From NCBI GenBank assembly GCA_965222705.1, contig CBDCUO010000025.1, positions 1 to 64,000 of the forward strand: a stretch of 64,000 nucleotides of DNA. The letters run 5' to 3'. A program made the translations under genes and the position numbers. This document shows positions 9,886 to 17,732 of this stretch, piece by piece. The notes below the pieces were generated by a model, which had not been told where the DNA came from, searched no databases, and worked only from the letters and a program-made list of their open reading frames with translations. Every line of letters starts with the position of its first letter. The first letter of the stretch is position 1. Source of the stretch: JAFMDF01 sp965222705. GTDB taxonomy: Bacteria > Bacteroidota > Bacteroidia > Chitinophagales > Saprospiraceae.

Positions 9886-10911
9886 CTAAAAAATGGGGCA
9901 CAATTTCTTATGGGGCGATTCTGGATTCGTAATGGTATAAATGACACTAAACTCCGGACCGCCATCATTGTTAGTAGCCGCTTGAAAGGGTGATGTATTA
10001 ATGTCATAAACAAATCCAAATCGCCACTGTCTAAACAATAATCCTATATACGGAAGTACGGCATCTCCCGTTCTTAGATTACCGCCAATATCCAGTGCGA
10101 ACTCTTTTGTTCGAGCAGTATTCAGATGTATTCTAATAGCAGCACCCAGTATGACTTCCTGATATTCAGCTTGATACCTCATTAACCCATTAACTAAAAA
10201 ATCAAAATCATTTGATAACTTTAAAGCGCCTATCGCATAAATATCCTTTCTGACTGGAATATCTATAGTGCTATTTGCATAAAAATTTTGTGAGGGGGTG
10301 TTCAAATGGTGTATGCCAATGCCGACATCCAACTTAGTCCGTCCATCATTCTTTTGAAAATGAAGGTTTAGTCCAATGCTGGAATCAAAAAAAACGGTTT
10401 TGGTATCTGTGAAGTTTTCTCTTGTATCTAGTGAGGGATTAAAGACTTCTCCGTCAAACTGATTGTCAAAGGTCAAATCTTGTAACTTAAAAGAACGTTG
10501 CCCAAGACCAATTTGTCCACCGACAGAAGCAAAAACTGCTTTATGCAATTGCTTCGTAAAAGAAAGAATGCCATTAAAATGGTTCAAAGTCCAGTCTGAA
10601 TCCCCGGCCTGATCGTGGCTAAACAATAATCCAACTCCAAAATAACCATTTTTTACCTTAAATGGCGACCATTTGGAATCAAATGCACCTGAAAAAGTAG
10701 AATAATTGACTGGAACGGAAGCCCATTGGCTTTTATAGGTACCAAAAAAACGCATATCTTCTTTGGCGACTCCTGCCAATCCAGGGCTCAACTCAAGAGG
10801 TGTATTCCAAAATTGAGAAAAATGAATATCCTGCGCCAGCAGAGGAAGGGATACCAGCAATGAAAAAAGCCAAGCAATCAGGGGTTGATGTCGTTTTTTT
10901 TTCAAGGCCAC
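9886..10911 (-). CDS. PorP/SprF-family type IX secretion outer-membrane protein
   Basis: A 341-residue protein with signal peptide (ending SLPLLAQ) followed by DIHFSQFWNTPLELSPGLAG, the diagnostic start of the PorP/SprF family. The rest alternates short beta-strands and turns, as in an outer-membrane barrel. Such proteins associate with the T9SS and help secrete or attach partner proteins carrying CHU_C domains; the partner here is probably the adhesin at 2783-7159. No ATG precedes the signal sequence: the only upstream start is GTG at 10909-10911 (or TTG two codons later), followed by an A9 run, so a start-site or homopolymer problem is possible. Confidence 0.9.
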   Translation of the reverse strand: MALKKKRHQPLIAWLFSLLVSLPLLAQDIHFSQFWNTPLELSPGLAGVAKEDMRFFGTYKSQWASVPVNYSTFSGAFDSKWSPFKVKNGYFGVGLLFSHDQAGDSDWTLNHFNGILSFTKQLHKAVFASVGGQIGLGQRSFKLQDLTFDNQFDGEVFNPSLDTRENFTDTKTVFFDSSIGLNLHFQKNDGRTKLDVGIGIHHLNTPSQNFYANSTIDIPVRKDIYAIGALKLSNDFDFLVNGLMRYQAEYQEVILGAAIRIHLNTARTKEFALDIGGNLRTGDAVLPYIGLLFRQWRFGFVYDINTSPFQAATNNDGGPEFSVIYTITNPESPHKKLCPIF

Positions 10912-11009
10912 AGAGCTTTTGGTGAAAAAATATATTTATCACAAAATGGTTTGGCTCAAGATTGCTTATTTAGCTGATAGTATAAAATCTTAGATAATTA
11001 CTTAGGTAT

Positions 11010-11102
11010 AAGTTAGGAAGTGTTTTTTCACTGAATTAGCCTAAAAAGTGTCCTACCTTTAGAAAAAACGACACCCTTCTGCCTTACTTTACTTCCTAAC
11101 TT
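11010..11102. repeat. Long imperfect inverted repeat in a divergent intergenic region
   Basis: In the 413-base gap between the divergent PorP-like and glycosyltransferase genes, AAGTTAGGAAGT (11010-11021) and ACTTCCTAACTT (11091-11102) are perfect 12-bp arms. Inside them GTGTTTTTTC (11021-11030) and GAAAAAACGACAC can extend the pairing imperfectly, and CTAAA/TTTAG lies further in. It could be a folded RNA, a cruciform, or a small mobile-repeat remnant. The rest of 10912-11324 is AT-rich with no recognised gene. Confidence 0.5.
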
Positions 11103-11324
11103 AATACTTCATGCTTCCGTAGTTACAATTCCAGTTAATTTTCAAAGCTTATAATACGAAAATAAAATAAAAAAGGTTTTATTATGTAATACATTTAAAA
11201 TGAGAAATTTACAAATCTTATGGAGAAATTTGTAAGAAAATGTTCATTTAGCAATTTTTAAAGGATAATTTTGCCTATCATATTTGACAATATAGACTAC
11301 AAATTAAGCGCTGCCATAAAATCT

Positions 11325-12236
11325 ATGCTCTCTATTCTCTTACCCATATACAACTTTAATGTAATAGAATTAGTCAATACCCTTCGTCAACAATGCGAAT
11401 CTAATCAAATTGAGTTTGAAATACTTTGTTTTGATGATTACTCTAAAGCATCTTTTAGAAAAGAAAATAAATTTATCCGTCAGCTTTCGAAGGTTCACTA
11501 TAAAGAATTGCCAGAGAATTTAGGAAGGGCAAAAATTAGAAATTTATTGGGTCAAACTGCAAAATATGATTATCTCCTCTTTCTGGATTGTGATTCAAAA
11601 ATAACTAACAAGAATTATATTAAAAACTATATTGAAAAACTACAGCCCAAAACTTTGCTCTACGGCGGTCGAAAATATCCCCCTCTCCCACCAAGCAATA
11701 GTCAATATTTATTACATTATTATTTTGGAAAAAATAGAGAGGAAACTCTAACTGAGGAAAATAAAATATCGCCTTATTACTCTTTTATGTCTAATAATTT
11801 TGTAATCTCTCGAAGCTTGTTTTTAAGCATTTTATTTGATAAGCACATTGATAGCTATGGGCACGAAGACACTTTATTTGGGTTGGAGCTTCAAAAAAAA
11901 CAGATTCAAATAGTGCATTTGGAGAATTCCGTAGAGCATCTTGGATTAGAAAAAAGGGAGCAGTTTTTAACCAAACAAAAGCAAGCAATTGCGAATCTTT
12001 ATCAATTGCACCAAAAAGAACCCTTACTGGAAACCAAATTGCTACAAACATTTGTTTGGTGTAAAAAATGGAAAATGAAGAGCCTTGTATTTTTCATTTT
12101 GGATTTTTTATATCCATTCATTTTTAAACGACTAAAGGCTAAACGTCCTCGTTTGCTTTTCCTCGATTTATATAAATTGCATTATTTACTTAAAATAGAC
12201 CAATCAAAAAATGAACCTTACACTCTACCAAGTTGA
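11325..12236 (+). CDS. Family 2 glycosyltransferase
   Basis: A GT-A fold sugar transferase of about 303 residues. From the ATG it reads MLSILLPIYNFN, the first strand of GT2 enzymes. ENLGRAKIRNLLG (nucleotide-binding helix) and LLFLDCDSK (the DxD-like metal/nucleotide motif, about residue 85) follow. The C-terminal part is basic with hydrophobic stretches (FILDFLYPFIFKRL) and may touch the membrane. The start is placed at 11325 because the fold begins there; an in-frame TTG at 11271 would add 18 non-conserved residues. The gene overlaps the next one by 26 bases, so the two are probably co-transcribed. The acceptor is unknown. Confidence 0.85.
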   Translation: MLSILLPIYNFNVIELVNTLRQQCESNQIEFEILCFDDYSKASFRKENKFIRQLSKVHYKELPENLGRAKIRNLLGQTAKYDYLLFLDCDSKITNKNYIKNYIEKLQPKTLLYGGRKYPPLPPSNSQYLLHYYFGKNREETLTEENKISPYYSFMSNNFVISRSLFLSILFDKHIDSYGHEDTLFGLELQKKQIQIVHLENSVEHLGLEKREQFLTKQKQAIANLYQLHQKEPLLETKLLQTFVWCKKWKMKSLVFFILDFLYPFIFKRLKAKRPRLLFLDLYKLHYLLKIDQSKNEPYTLPS

Positions 12237-12996
12237 TGCTTTTACCAACCAATTATTTGGCGGAAACCCCGCTGCTGTTTGTCCCTTGACCGAATGGCTA
12301 CCCAACGAGGTGATGCAAAAAATCGCTTTGGAAAATAATTTATCCGAAACTGCTTTCATTATACCAGAAGGCAACAATTTTCACATCCGATGGTTTACCC
12401 CTGCTTTGGAAGTAGATTTATGTGGCCATGCTACCTTGGCAACTGCCCATATATTTTTCACAGAATTAGGATTTGATAAGAAAAAAATCGTTTTTAATTC
12501 CAAAAGCGGGCTTTTGTCGGTCAGGAAAGAAGAAAATTATTATACAATGGATTTTCCCGCAGACAAAATTAACCAAACTTCCACGCCATCAGAAATTTTA
12601 CAGGGGTTGGGCATTACTCCTCTAGCTACTTTTAAAGGAAAAGACGATTACATGGTTATTTTGAAAGATCAAAAAAGCATAGCCAATTTAAAGCCTGATT
12701 TTGCCAAATTGGCTGAATTGAAAACAGCGAGGGGCGTTATAACTACAGCAAAAGGCGATAGCGTAGATTTTGTGTCTAGGTGCTTTTTTCCTACATCGGG
12801 CATCAATGAAGACCCTGTTACCGGCTCTGCACATACTACTATGATCCCTTATTGGAGTAAAGAACTAGGAAAAAAACAGTTGGTTGCCCAACAAATTTCC
12901 GCTAGAGGAGGTTTAATTTATGGTCACTTCAAAGAAGAACGGGTGGATATAAGTGGAAACGCTGTGACTTACTTGAAAGGAAGCATTTTTCTGTAA
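12211..12996 (+). CDS. PhzF-family isomerase/epimerase
   Basis: A 261-residue PhzF/diaminopimelate-epimerase-fold protein. It begins LTLYQVDAFTNQLFGGNPAAVC, the family signature, with the catalytic glutamate in NNLSETAFI (about residue 45), LCGHATLATAH (about 73) and the second-half motif DPVTGSAHTT (about 197). In phenazine producers PhzF isomerises dihydro-3-hydroxyanthranilate; stand-alone homologues like this one usually have no known substrate, and no other phenazine genes are nearby. Its start lies inside the end of the glycosyltransferase gene, which suggests translational coupling. Confidence 0.9.
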   Translation: MNLTLYQVDAFTNQLFGGNPAAVCPLTEWLPNEVMQKIALENNLSETAFIIPEGNNFHIRWFTPALEVDLCGHATLATAHIFFTELGFDKKKIVFNSKSGLLSVRKEENYYTMDFPADKINQTSTPSEILQGLGITPLATFKGKDDYMVILKDQKSIANLKPDFAKLAELKTARGVITTAKGDSVDFVSRCFFPTSGINEDPVTGSAHTTMIPYWSKELGKKQLVAQQISARGGLIYGHFKEERVDISGNAVTYLKGSIFL

Positions 12997-13018
12997 AACT
13001 TTACTTTATTTTTCCAGT

Positions 13019-13561
13019 ATGAAGTTCATTATTTTTGATTTGGAGGCTACCTGTTGGAGGGGGCGCCCTCCTGGTTACAGGCAGGAAACAATCGAGATCG
13101 GGGCAATAAAAATCAATAATTTTGGAGAAATCGAAGGGCAGTTCAATCGCTTCATCAAGCCAGTGATCAATCCCTATTTATCTTCTTTTTGCATGGAGCT
13201 AACATCTATTAGCCAAGCACAGATAAACCGAGCAAACAAATTTCCTGCGGTAATTGAAGCTTTTCAAGACTGGATAGACATTTTTGAAACGGATTATTTG
13301 CTCTGTTCATGGGGAAATTTTGATAAAAACGCCCTAATCAAGGATTGTTTATTGCATGATCTAGATTGCGATTGGCTAGAAGAACATATTAATTTAAAGC
13401 GACAATATCAGGAAATAAAGCGCTTGAAAAAAGCGAGAGGTTTAAGAACGGCTGTAGAAAAGGAAGGGTTCGAGTTTACTGGCATCCATCACCGAGGAAT
13501 TGCAGACGCTGAAAATTTGGCAAAAGTATTTAGAAAATACTTGGACGAGTGGAGATTTTGA
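13019..13561 (+). CDS. 3'-5' exonuclease, DEDDh (DnaQ/ERI-1-like)
   Basis: A 180-residue RNase T/DnaQ-type exonuclease. Motif Exo I is FDLEAT (residues 6-11), Exo II is CSWGNFDKNAL (about 100), and Exo III is HHRGIADAENLAKVF (about 156-170), giving the Asp-Glu-Asp-Asp set plus the catalytic His of the DEDDh class. The compact length and the Trp-Gly-Asn-Phe-Asp motif resemble ERI-1/KapD-type enzymes that trim RNA or single-stranded DNA ends. It follows the PhzF gene by 22 bases on the same strand. The substrate is not known. Confidence 0.85.
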   Translation: MKFIIFDLEATCWRGRPPGYRQETIEIGAIKINNFGEIEGQFNRFIKPVINPYLSSFCMELTSISQAQINRANKFPAVIEAFQDWIDIFETDYLLCSWGNFDKNALIKDCLLHDLDCDWLEEHINLKRQYQEIKRLKKARGLRTAVEKEGFEFTGIHHRGIADAENLAKVFRKYLDEWRF

Positions 13562-13657
13562 GTTCGGTTAGTTTTGCAACCGGCTGCCCAAGCCAGAATC
13601 CGGCTTATAATTTGTTTTTAGGTATGATCCTTGCCTGTTTTTATCAAACACGTTATC

Positions 13658-13888
13658 ATGAAATTTGAACTTCACAACGACTCAGAAAGTGAGCATATTC
13701 ACCTCTGTGAAAGTAACCGAAATGGGGACTGGCTCATTTTTACCTGCCCTAAATGCCCTGATTATGAACGACGACTAAATTGGAAAACTGGGGAAATGCA
13801 TCTAAAAGAAGGAAAGGACGAGATGATCCTACACCGCGGTTCCTTTCTTCCGATAGGATTAGAAGGAGATTATTCTACTTTGAATTAG
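13658..13888 (+). CDS. Small Cys-pair protein, unknown function
   Basis: A 76-residue acidic protein that I cannot assign to a named family. It has FTCPKCPDYERRLNWKTGEM in the middle; the CPKC pair looks like half of a zinc ribbon, and a third Cys (HLCES) lies upstream. The start is taken as ATG 13658 (MKFELHNDSESEH); an in-frame TTG at 13631 would only add nine residues. It follows the exonuclease gene by 96 bases and ends about 90 bases before the 3' end of the oppositely oriented tmRNA gene. Confidence 0.6.
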   Translation: MKFELHNDSESEHIHLCESNRNGDWLIFTCPKCPDYERRLNWKTGEMHLKEGKDEMILHRGSFLPIGLEGDYSTLN

Positions 13889-13981
13889 GCTGGCCACCAA
13901 TCGTTCCACGCAGAAGATAGTTGGTTGAATTGTATTTTGAAAGTGGATGATTGCATTGATTCTGATTAGTTTTATCTATTG

Positions 13982-14353
13982 TGGAGCCGGGGGGAGTCGA
14001 ACCCCCGTCCAGACAAAGCTCTAAATAGCTTTCTACATGCTTAGTTATCCATTAGATTGTCGAGTAAAAGGGAGATCGAATAACGCACCTTCTTTTACCT
14101 TATCTCCTGAATTTCGCTAAATAGCCGGAGCAGTCTATTCAACTAGCCTGAGGGTTGGTTGATGGGCGGTACGCTGTATATCAGACATCAAGCGCAGGGC
14201 CCAAAGGCTTTCTAAGACCTAGTCTTAGGCAGCCATAGCTAATTGACGATTGCCAATTAAAAAGTTTGATTACCATTTGATAACGGAGTGAGCGATCCTG
14301 CTCCGGCATGCTTACTATAAAGTAATCTTTCCTGTCGATTCCAATACGGCCCC
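13982..14353 (-). ncRNA. ssrA: tmRNA (trans-translation RNA)
   Basis: About 372 nt. The 5' end GGGGCCG pairs with CGGCTCC at the 3' end to form the acceptor stem. The 3' part contains the T-arm GGGGGTTCGACTCCCC (minus strand), and CCA is not encoded. The tag reading frame is at 14225-14254: GGC AAT CGT CAA TTA GCT ATG GCT GCC TAA, giving GNRQLAMAA, followed by a CTAAGAC/GTCTTAG hairpin around the stop as in other tmRNAs. With SmpB it rescues stalled ribosomes and marks the nascent chain for proteolysis. The tag ends AMAA where many Bacteroidota tags end ALAA. A near-consensus -7 element (TACCTTTA, 14371-14378) lies just upstream. Confidence 0.95.
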
Positions 14354-14411
14354 ATAAAGTAAACTGTATGTAAAGGTACAAACTTTTCGAAGGGAGAAAA
14401 AGTTCCTAACT

Positions 14412-14451
14412 AAAAAAAGGTACTTGACCCATAAGCAGATCAAGTACCTTT
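14412..14451 (-). terminator. Intrinsic terminator of the 15.1-kb transcription unit
   Basis: A perfect 12-bp inverted repeat AAAGGTACTTGA (14416-14427) / TCAAGTACCTTT (14440-14451) with a 12-nt loop. On the minus strand the stem is followed by a run of seven T (14412-14418), so it works for transcripts coming from the right, i.e. the 123-residue gene and the repeat block. It also insulates the tmRNA promoter from that transcript. Confidence 0.85.
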
Positions 14452-14529
14452 GAATTCCGTATTAAAACTCAAGACTATTCTAATACTCGTTAAGTCGATT
14501 TTTCGGCGAAACGTTCGCCTTTTGTAATG

Positions 14530-15075
14530 AAAATAGAGTGTTTGTTCCTAGTGATGCTTTACTGTGAGTGTTTGCTCACGTTGCGATTTTCTCTTAGTAG
14601 TTATTTGCTCTAGCGTTGTCTGAAGGTTAGATTAATCTTCGATTCTCAAAAAATGGTGTGTTTGCCCTTAATGATTGCTTCGTGTAGGTGTTTGTTATAA
14701 TGTCGTTTTAGTGTTTTTGTGAATATTTGTCTTCGTTCTTGATTCTCTCTTAGTAGTTATTTGCTCTAGCGTTGTCTGAAGGTTAGATTAATCTTCGATT
14801 CTCAAAAAAATGGTGTGTTTGCCCTTAATGATTGCTTCGTGTAGGTGTTTGTTATAATGTCGTTTTAGTGTTTTTGTGAATATTTGTCTTCGTTCTTGAT
14901 TCTCTCTTAGTAGTTATTTGCTCTAGCGTTGTCTGAAGGTTAGATTAATCTTCGATTCTCAAAAAATGGTGTGTTTGCCCTTAATGATTGCTTTCTCATG
15001 TTTGCTCAAGTGATGCTGTAGTGTATTGTGTAAGTGTTCGATTTGTCTTTGCAAAGGATAGTGTTCACTCAAAAT
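14530..15075 (-). repeat. Degenerate ~30-nt CAAACAC-type motif array
   Basis: Read on the minus strand, the block carries many spaced copies of a loose unit such as AGCAATCATTAAGGGCAAAC, AGCATCACTTGAGCAAACAT and AGCATCACTAGGAACAAACA, roughly 30 nt apart (for example at 14538 and 14568 on the plus strand). It is A/C-rich, lacks long open frames, and lies between the stop codon of the 123-residue gene and the terminator at 14412, so it is probably its 3' untranslated region. Similar CAAACAC words occur in the leader of the same gene (about 15550-15670). Confidence 0.65.
14591..14993. repeat. 156/157-bp tandem repeat, 2.6 copies
   Basis: Copy 1 is at 14591-14746, copy 2 at 14747-14903 and a partial copy 3 at 14904-14993. 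The copies are identical by eye except that copy 2 has seven instead of six A in one run. Copy 3 diverges after TGATTGCTT. The near identity implies recent duplication or gene-conversion upkeep. The unit itself is made of degenerate ~30-nt motifs, so this is a higher-order repeat. Confidence 0.95.
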
Positions 15076-15102
15076 GTTTACGCTCTTTTGCTAAGTAGTG
15101 TA

Positions 15103-15474
15103 TTATTCCACAGAAAAAGGATTTTCAATAAAGTTTTTGTTAGCAGTAATCAAGGTAATTAGATAATCTCCCTGTTCCAACTGATTCAAATCTACTTCAT
15201 AAATGCTATCGTCTGCAAGATCATTCACTTTGTCTTCTAGTATAATGGTCTTTTCTTTTGATACCTTGACGGCTACTAATTTTTCGCTAACTTCCTTAAA
15301 ATCAATCAGTAAAATTTTATTTTCGGGATCTTGATAAAAAATATTTCCAGTAGTAATAGGGCCAAAAGTCATGTCAGTTCCTTGTAATTGCACGGGAGGG
15401 ATATTTTCACTAAAAACAATAGTAGTAAAAGTAGTGATCAATATGATAGTAAGGCTTAGGGCAATCATTCTCAT
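15103..15474 (-). CDS. Small secreted protein, unknown
   Basis: A 123-residue protein with a clear signal peptide (MRMIALSLTIILITTFTTIV, cleavage near residue 22) and a predicted beta-rich mature part of about 100 residues. The last third (YEVDLNQLEQGDYLITLITA) resembles the strand pattern of DUF3244 or Por-secretion-tail-like small domains of Bacteroidota, but similarity is only by eye. It has a strong predicted promoter 200 bases upstream, a leader of about 190 nt poor in G, and a ~690-nt repeat-bearing 3' region ending in an intrinsic terminator. This makes it a self-contained unit with far more untranslated than coding RNA. Confidence 0.75.
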   Translation of the reverse strand: MRMIALSLTIILITTFTTIVFSENIPPVQLQGTDMTFGPITTGNIFYQDPENKILLIDFKEVSEKLVAVKVSKEKTIILEDKVNDLADDSIYEVDLNQLEQGDYLITLITANKNFIENPFSVE

Positions 15475-15672
15475 TGCTTTTAAACTTTAGATTAAACAAT
15501 TATCAGTTAAAAAAAATCAGGGAGCCTAATTTTCAAAACGGAGAGTAAGTGTTTGTAAATAGTATTTGTTTTAAGAAAAGAGGGATGTAGGTAAGTGTGT
15601 GCCTTTAGTTTTTATCTAATTTGGGGAGATTATAGTGGAGGAGAAATTTGGGTGTGTGTTTGTTTGACAATT

Positions 15673-15704
15673 CAAAAGTATAACGATTGGGTGTCACTGT
15701 CAAG
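15673..15704 (-). promoter_or_regulatory. Bacteroidota-type promoter for the 123-residue secreted protein
   Basis: On the minus strand: CTTG (15701-15704), 20-nt spacer, then TACTTTTG (15673-15680), an exact TAnnTTTG -7 element with a -33 TTG at the usual distance. The predicted start of transcription is near 15666, which gives a 5' untranslated leader of about 190 nt. Confidence 0.7.
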
Positions 15705-16244
15705 CGCGTTGCAATTTTTTTTTTGAAAAACCTCCAAAATGTTATTTTTTACAAGTCATTGTGACAGTGTTACTTATGCAAATGGAATCATATTATTAGA
15801 AAACTCACATTATAATTTGCTTATAATCAACCTATTAATAAAACAGCATTAAAGAATGGTAAAAAAAATAGTCCGTTTCGATTCCTACAAATTTTTTTTT
15901 CTATTAATTGTAAATAACTATCATAAGTACAAATAGCTCCTCAGTAATTCAATTTTGTGACAGCTTTTTAAAAATTAATGCTAAATAAAAAATTATTCAA
16001 ATATCTGATAACCAATTGCTTAATGTCAATTATTAATAATTTTATCTATTTCCTTTGTGATTAGCAAAAAAAGGGCTTCGTTAAGAATGATTAGCCTAAA
16101 AAGCCCCGTCACAAAATATTAACTTTAAAATCAAAGCAAAGGGCATAAGCTTTCTCAAGCTTAAAAAGCTAAAAATAAAATATTGGATTGCATGCTAAAA
16201 AACAGTGATTAATTCCTTTATTTTGCACCAAACTTATCCAATTT
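15705..16244. other. Long AT-rich intergenic region, nothing recognised
   Basis: About 540 bases between the promoter of the secreted protein (leftward) and glycerol kinase (rightward). It is strongly AT-rich. A TTTATTTTGC stretch near 16217-16226 is close to, but not, a consensus -7 element for glpK. No RNA gene, hairpin with T-run or open frame was found. Confidence 0.4.
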
Positions 16245-17732
16245 ATGAAATACATTCTAGCCCTCGATCAAGGAACTACCAGTTCAAGAGCCATTTTATT
16301 TGATAAGAATGGGAGCATCGCTGCTGTTGAACAACAAGAATTTACCCAAATATTTCCTCAACCAGGCTGGGTAGAGCACAATGCTCAAGAAATCTGGCAA
16401 ACCCAACTGAAAGTGGCACAGGAGGTTTTAAAAAATAATGGCATAGTTCCTGAGCAAATTAATGCCATCGGAATCACTAATCAAAGGGAAACAACGGTCC
16501 TTTGGGATAAAAAAACCGGCGAGCCAATCCATAATGCGATTGTTTGGCAAGACCGCCGAACAGCCCCCTTTTGTGACGAACTAAAAGCAGAGGGCTGGGA
16601 ATCTTATATTAAAAAGAATACAGGCTTGGTGATTGATGCCTATTTTTCGGGCACTAAGGTTAAGTGGTTGCTGGACCAGGTCCCGGGAGCGAGAAAAAAA
16701 GCTGAAAAAGGTGAATTGCTATTTGGTACTATTGATAGCTGGCTAGTTTGGCTATTGACAGGAGGGAAGCAACACGTCACCGACTATAGCAATGCTTCTC
16801 GCACCTTGCTGTATAATATAAGAGATTTGAAATGGGACAAAAAAATCCTACAGCGATTTGATATCCCTGAAGCAATTCTACCCAAGGTCCAACCTTCTAG
16901 CCATGTTTACGGAAAAACAGATAAGAAACTATTGGGGGCAACTATCCCCGTTGCTGGTATGGCTGGGGATCAGCAAGCGGCTCTTTTCGGACAGGCTTGC
17001 ATCGAAAAAGGAATGGCAAAAAACACCTATGGCACAGGTTGTTTTATGCTCATGAATACTGGAGAAAAACCAGTAGAGTCCAAATCTGGTCTATTGACAA
17101 CCATTGCCTGGGGCATTGATGGAAAAGTGAGCTATGCGCTGGAAGGAAGCGTTTTTATCGCTGGCGCAGCCATTCAGTGGCTGAGGGATGGCTTGAAAAT
17201 ATTAGATGCCGCTCCTGATTCAGAATTTTTTGCCAACAAAGTGGCAGATAATGGCGGAGTATATGTGGTCCCTGCTTTTGCAGGACTGGGAGCGCCTTAT
17301 TGGGATATGTATGCCAGAGGGGCTATTTTTGGGTTAACTAGAGGTTCTAATAAATCACACATCGTGCGAGCTACTTTGGAGTCTCTAGCTTATCAAACCA
17401 AAGACGTCCTAGAGGCAATGGAAAAAGACTCGGGTGTACCTTTAGCTTCTTTGCGAGTTGATGGGGGAGCAAGTGCCAATAATTTATTAATGCAATTTCA
17501 GTCAGATATTTTAAATACAAAAGTAGAACGTCCAAAAATTATTGAAACCACTGCACTTGGAGCCGCTTACTTGGCTGGGCTGGCTACTGGTTTTTGGACA
17601 AAAAAGGAAATTACCACCGGCTGGCAGTTAGATAGCGCATTTAAACCCAAAATGGCTGCCGAAGAGCGAACCTCTCTGTACAAAGGCTGGCAAAAAGCAG
17701 TCAAACGAGCCATGGAATGGGAGAAGGACTAA
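16245..17732 (+). CDS. glpK: Glycerol kinase
   Basis: A 495-residue FGGY-family kinase that phosphorylates glycerol to glycerol-3-phosphate with ATP. The N-terminal phosphate-binding loop LALDQGTTSSRAILFD, the QTNQRET-like GITNQRETTVLWDK and the sugar-binding AIVWQDRRT are all present. The second domain has GMAGDQQAALFGQ, NTYGTGCFMLMNTG and VDGGASANNLLMQFQSD. Length and motifs match typical GlpK end to end. No glycerol facilitator or glycerol-3-phosphate dehydrogenase gene lies next to it in the window; its left neighbour is a long spacer and its right neighbour is convergent. Confidence 0.97.
   Translation: MKYILALDQGTTSSRAILFDKNGSIAAVEQQEFTQIFPQPGWVEHNAQEIWQTQLKVAQEVLKNNGIVPEQINAIGITNQRETTVLWDKKTGEPIHNAIVWQDRRTAPFCDELKAEGWESYIKKNTGLVIDAYFSGTKVKWLLDQVPGARKKAEKGELLFGTIDSWLVWLLTGGKQHVTDYSNASRTLLYNIRDLKWDKKILQRFDIPEAILPKVQPSSHVYGKTDKKLLGATIPVAGMAGDQQAALFGQACIEKGMAKNTYGTGCFMLMNTGEKPVESKSGLLTTIAWGIDGKVSYALEGSVFIAGAAIQWLRDGLKILDAAPDSEFFANKVADNGGVYVVPAFAGLGAPYWDMYARGAIFGLTRGSNKSHIVRATLESLAYQTKDVLEAMEKDSGVPLASLRVDGGASANNLLMQFQSDILNTKVERPKIIETTALGAAYLAGLATGFWTKKEITTGWQLDSAFKPKMAAEERTSLYKGWQKAVKRAMEWEKD

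Noticed and set aside
11035..11048. ATTAGCCTAAAAAG, which also occurs at 16090-16103 and resembles half of a DtxR box
   Set aside because: Neither copy has the matching left arm, so no palindrome is formed; the shared 14-mer may be chance in AT-rich spacers.
12211..12996. A phenazine biosynthesis locus suggested by the PhzF-like gene
   Set aside because: No other phz genes are present; stand-alone PhzF homologues are common in non-producers.
14181..14381. 66-codon reading frame on the minus strand
   Set aside because: It is a chance frame across the tmRNA gene.
14530..15075. Spaced repeats considered as a CRISPR array
   Set aside because: The short units are degenerate, there are no unique spacers between identical repeats, and no cas genes are nearby; it is a nested tandem repeat.
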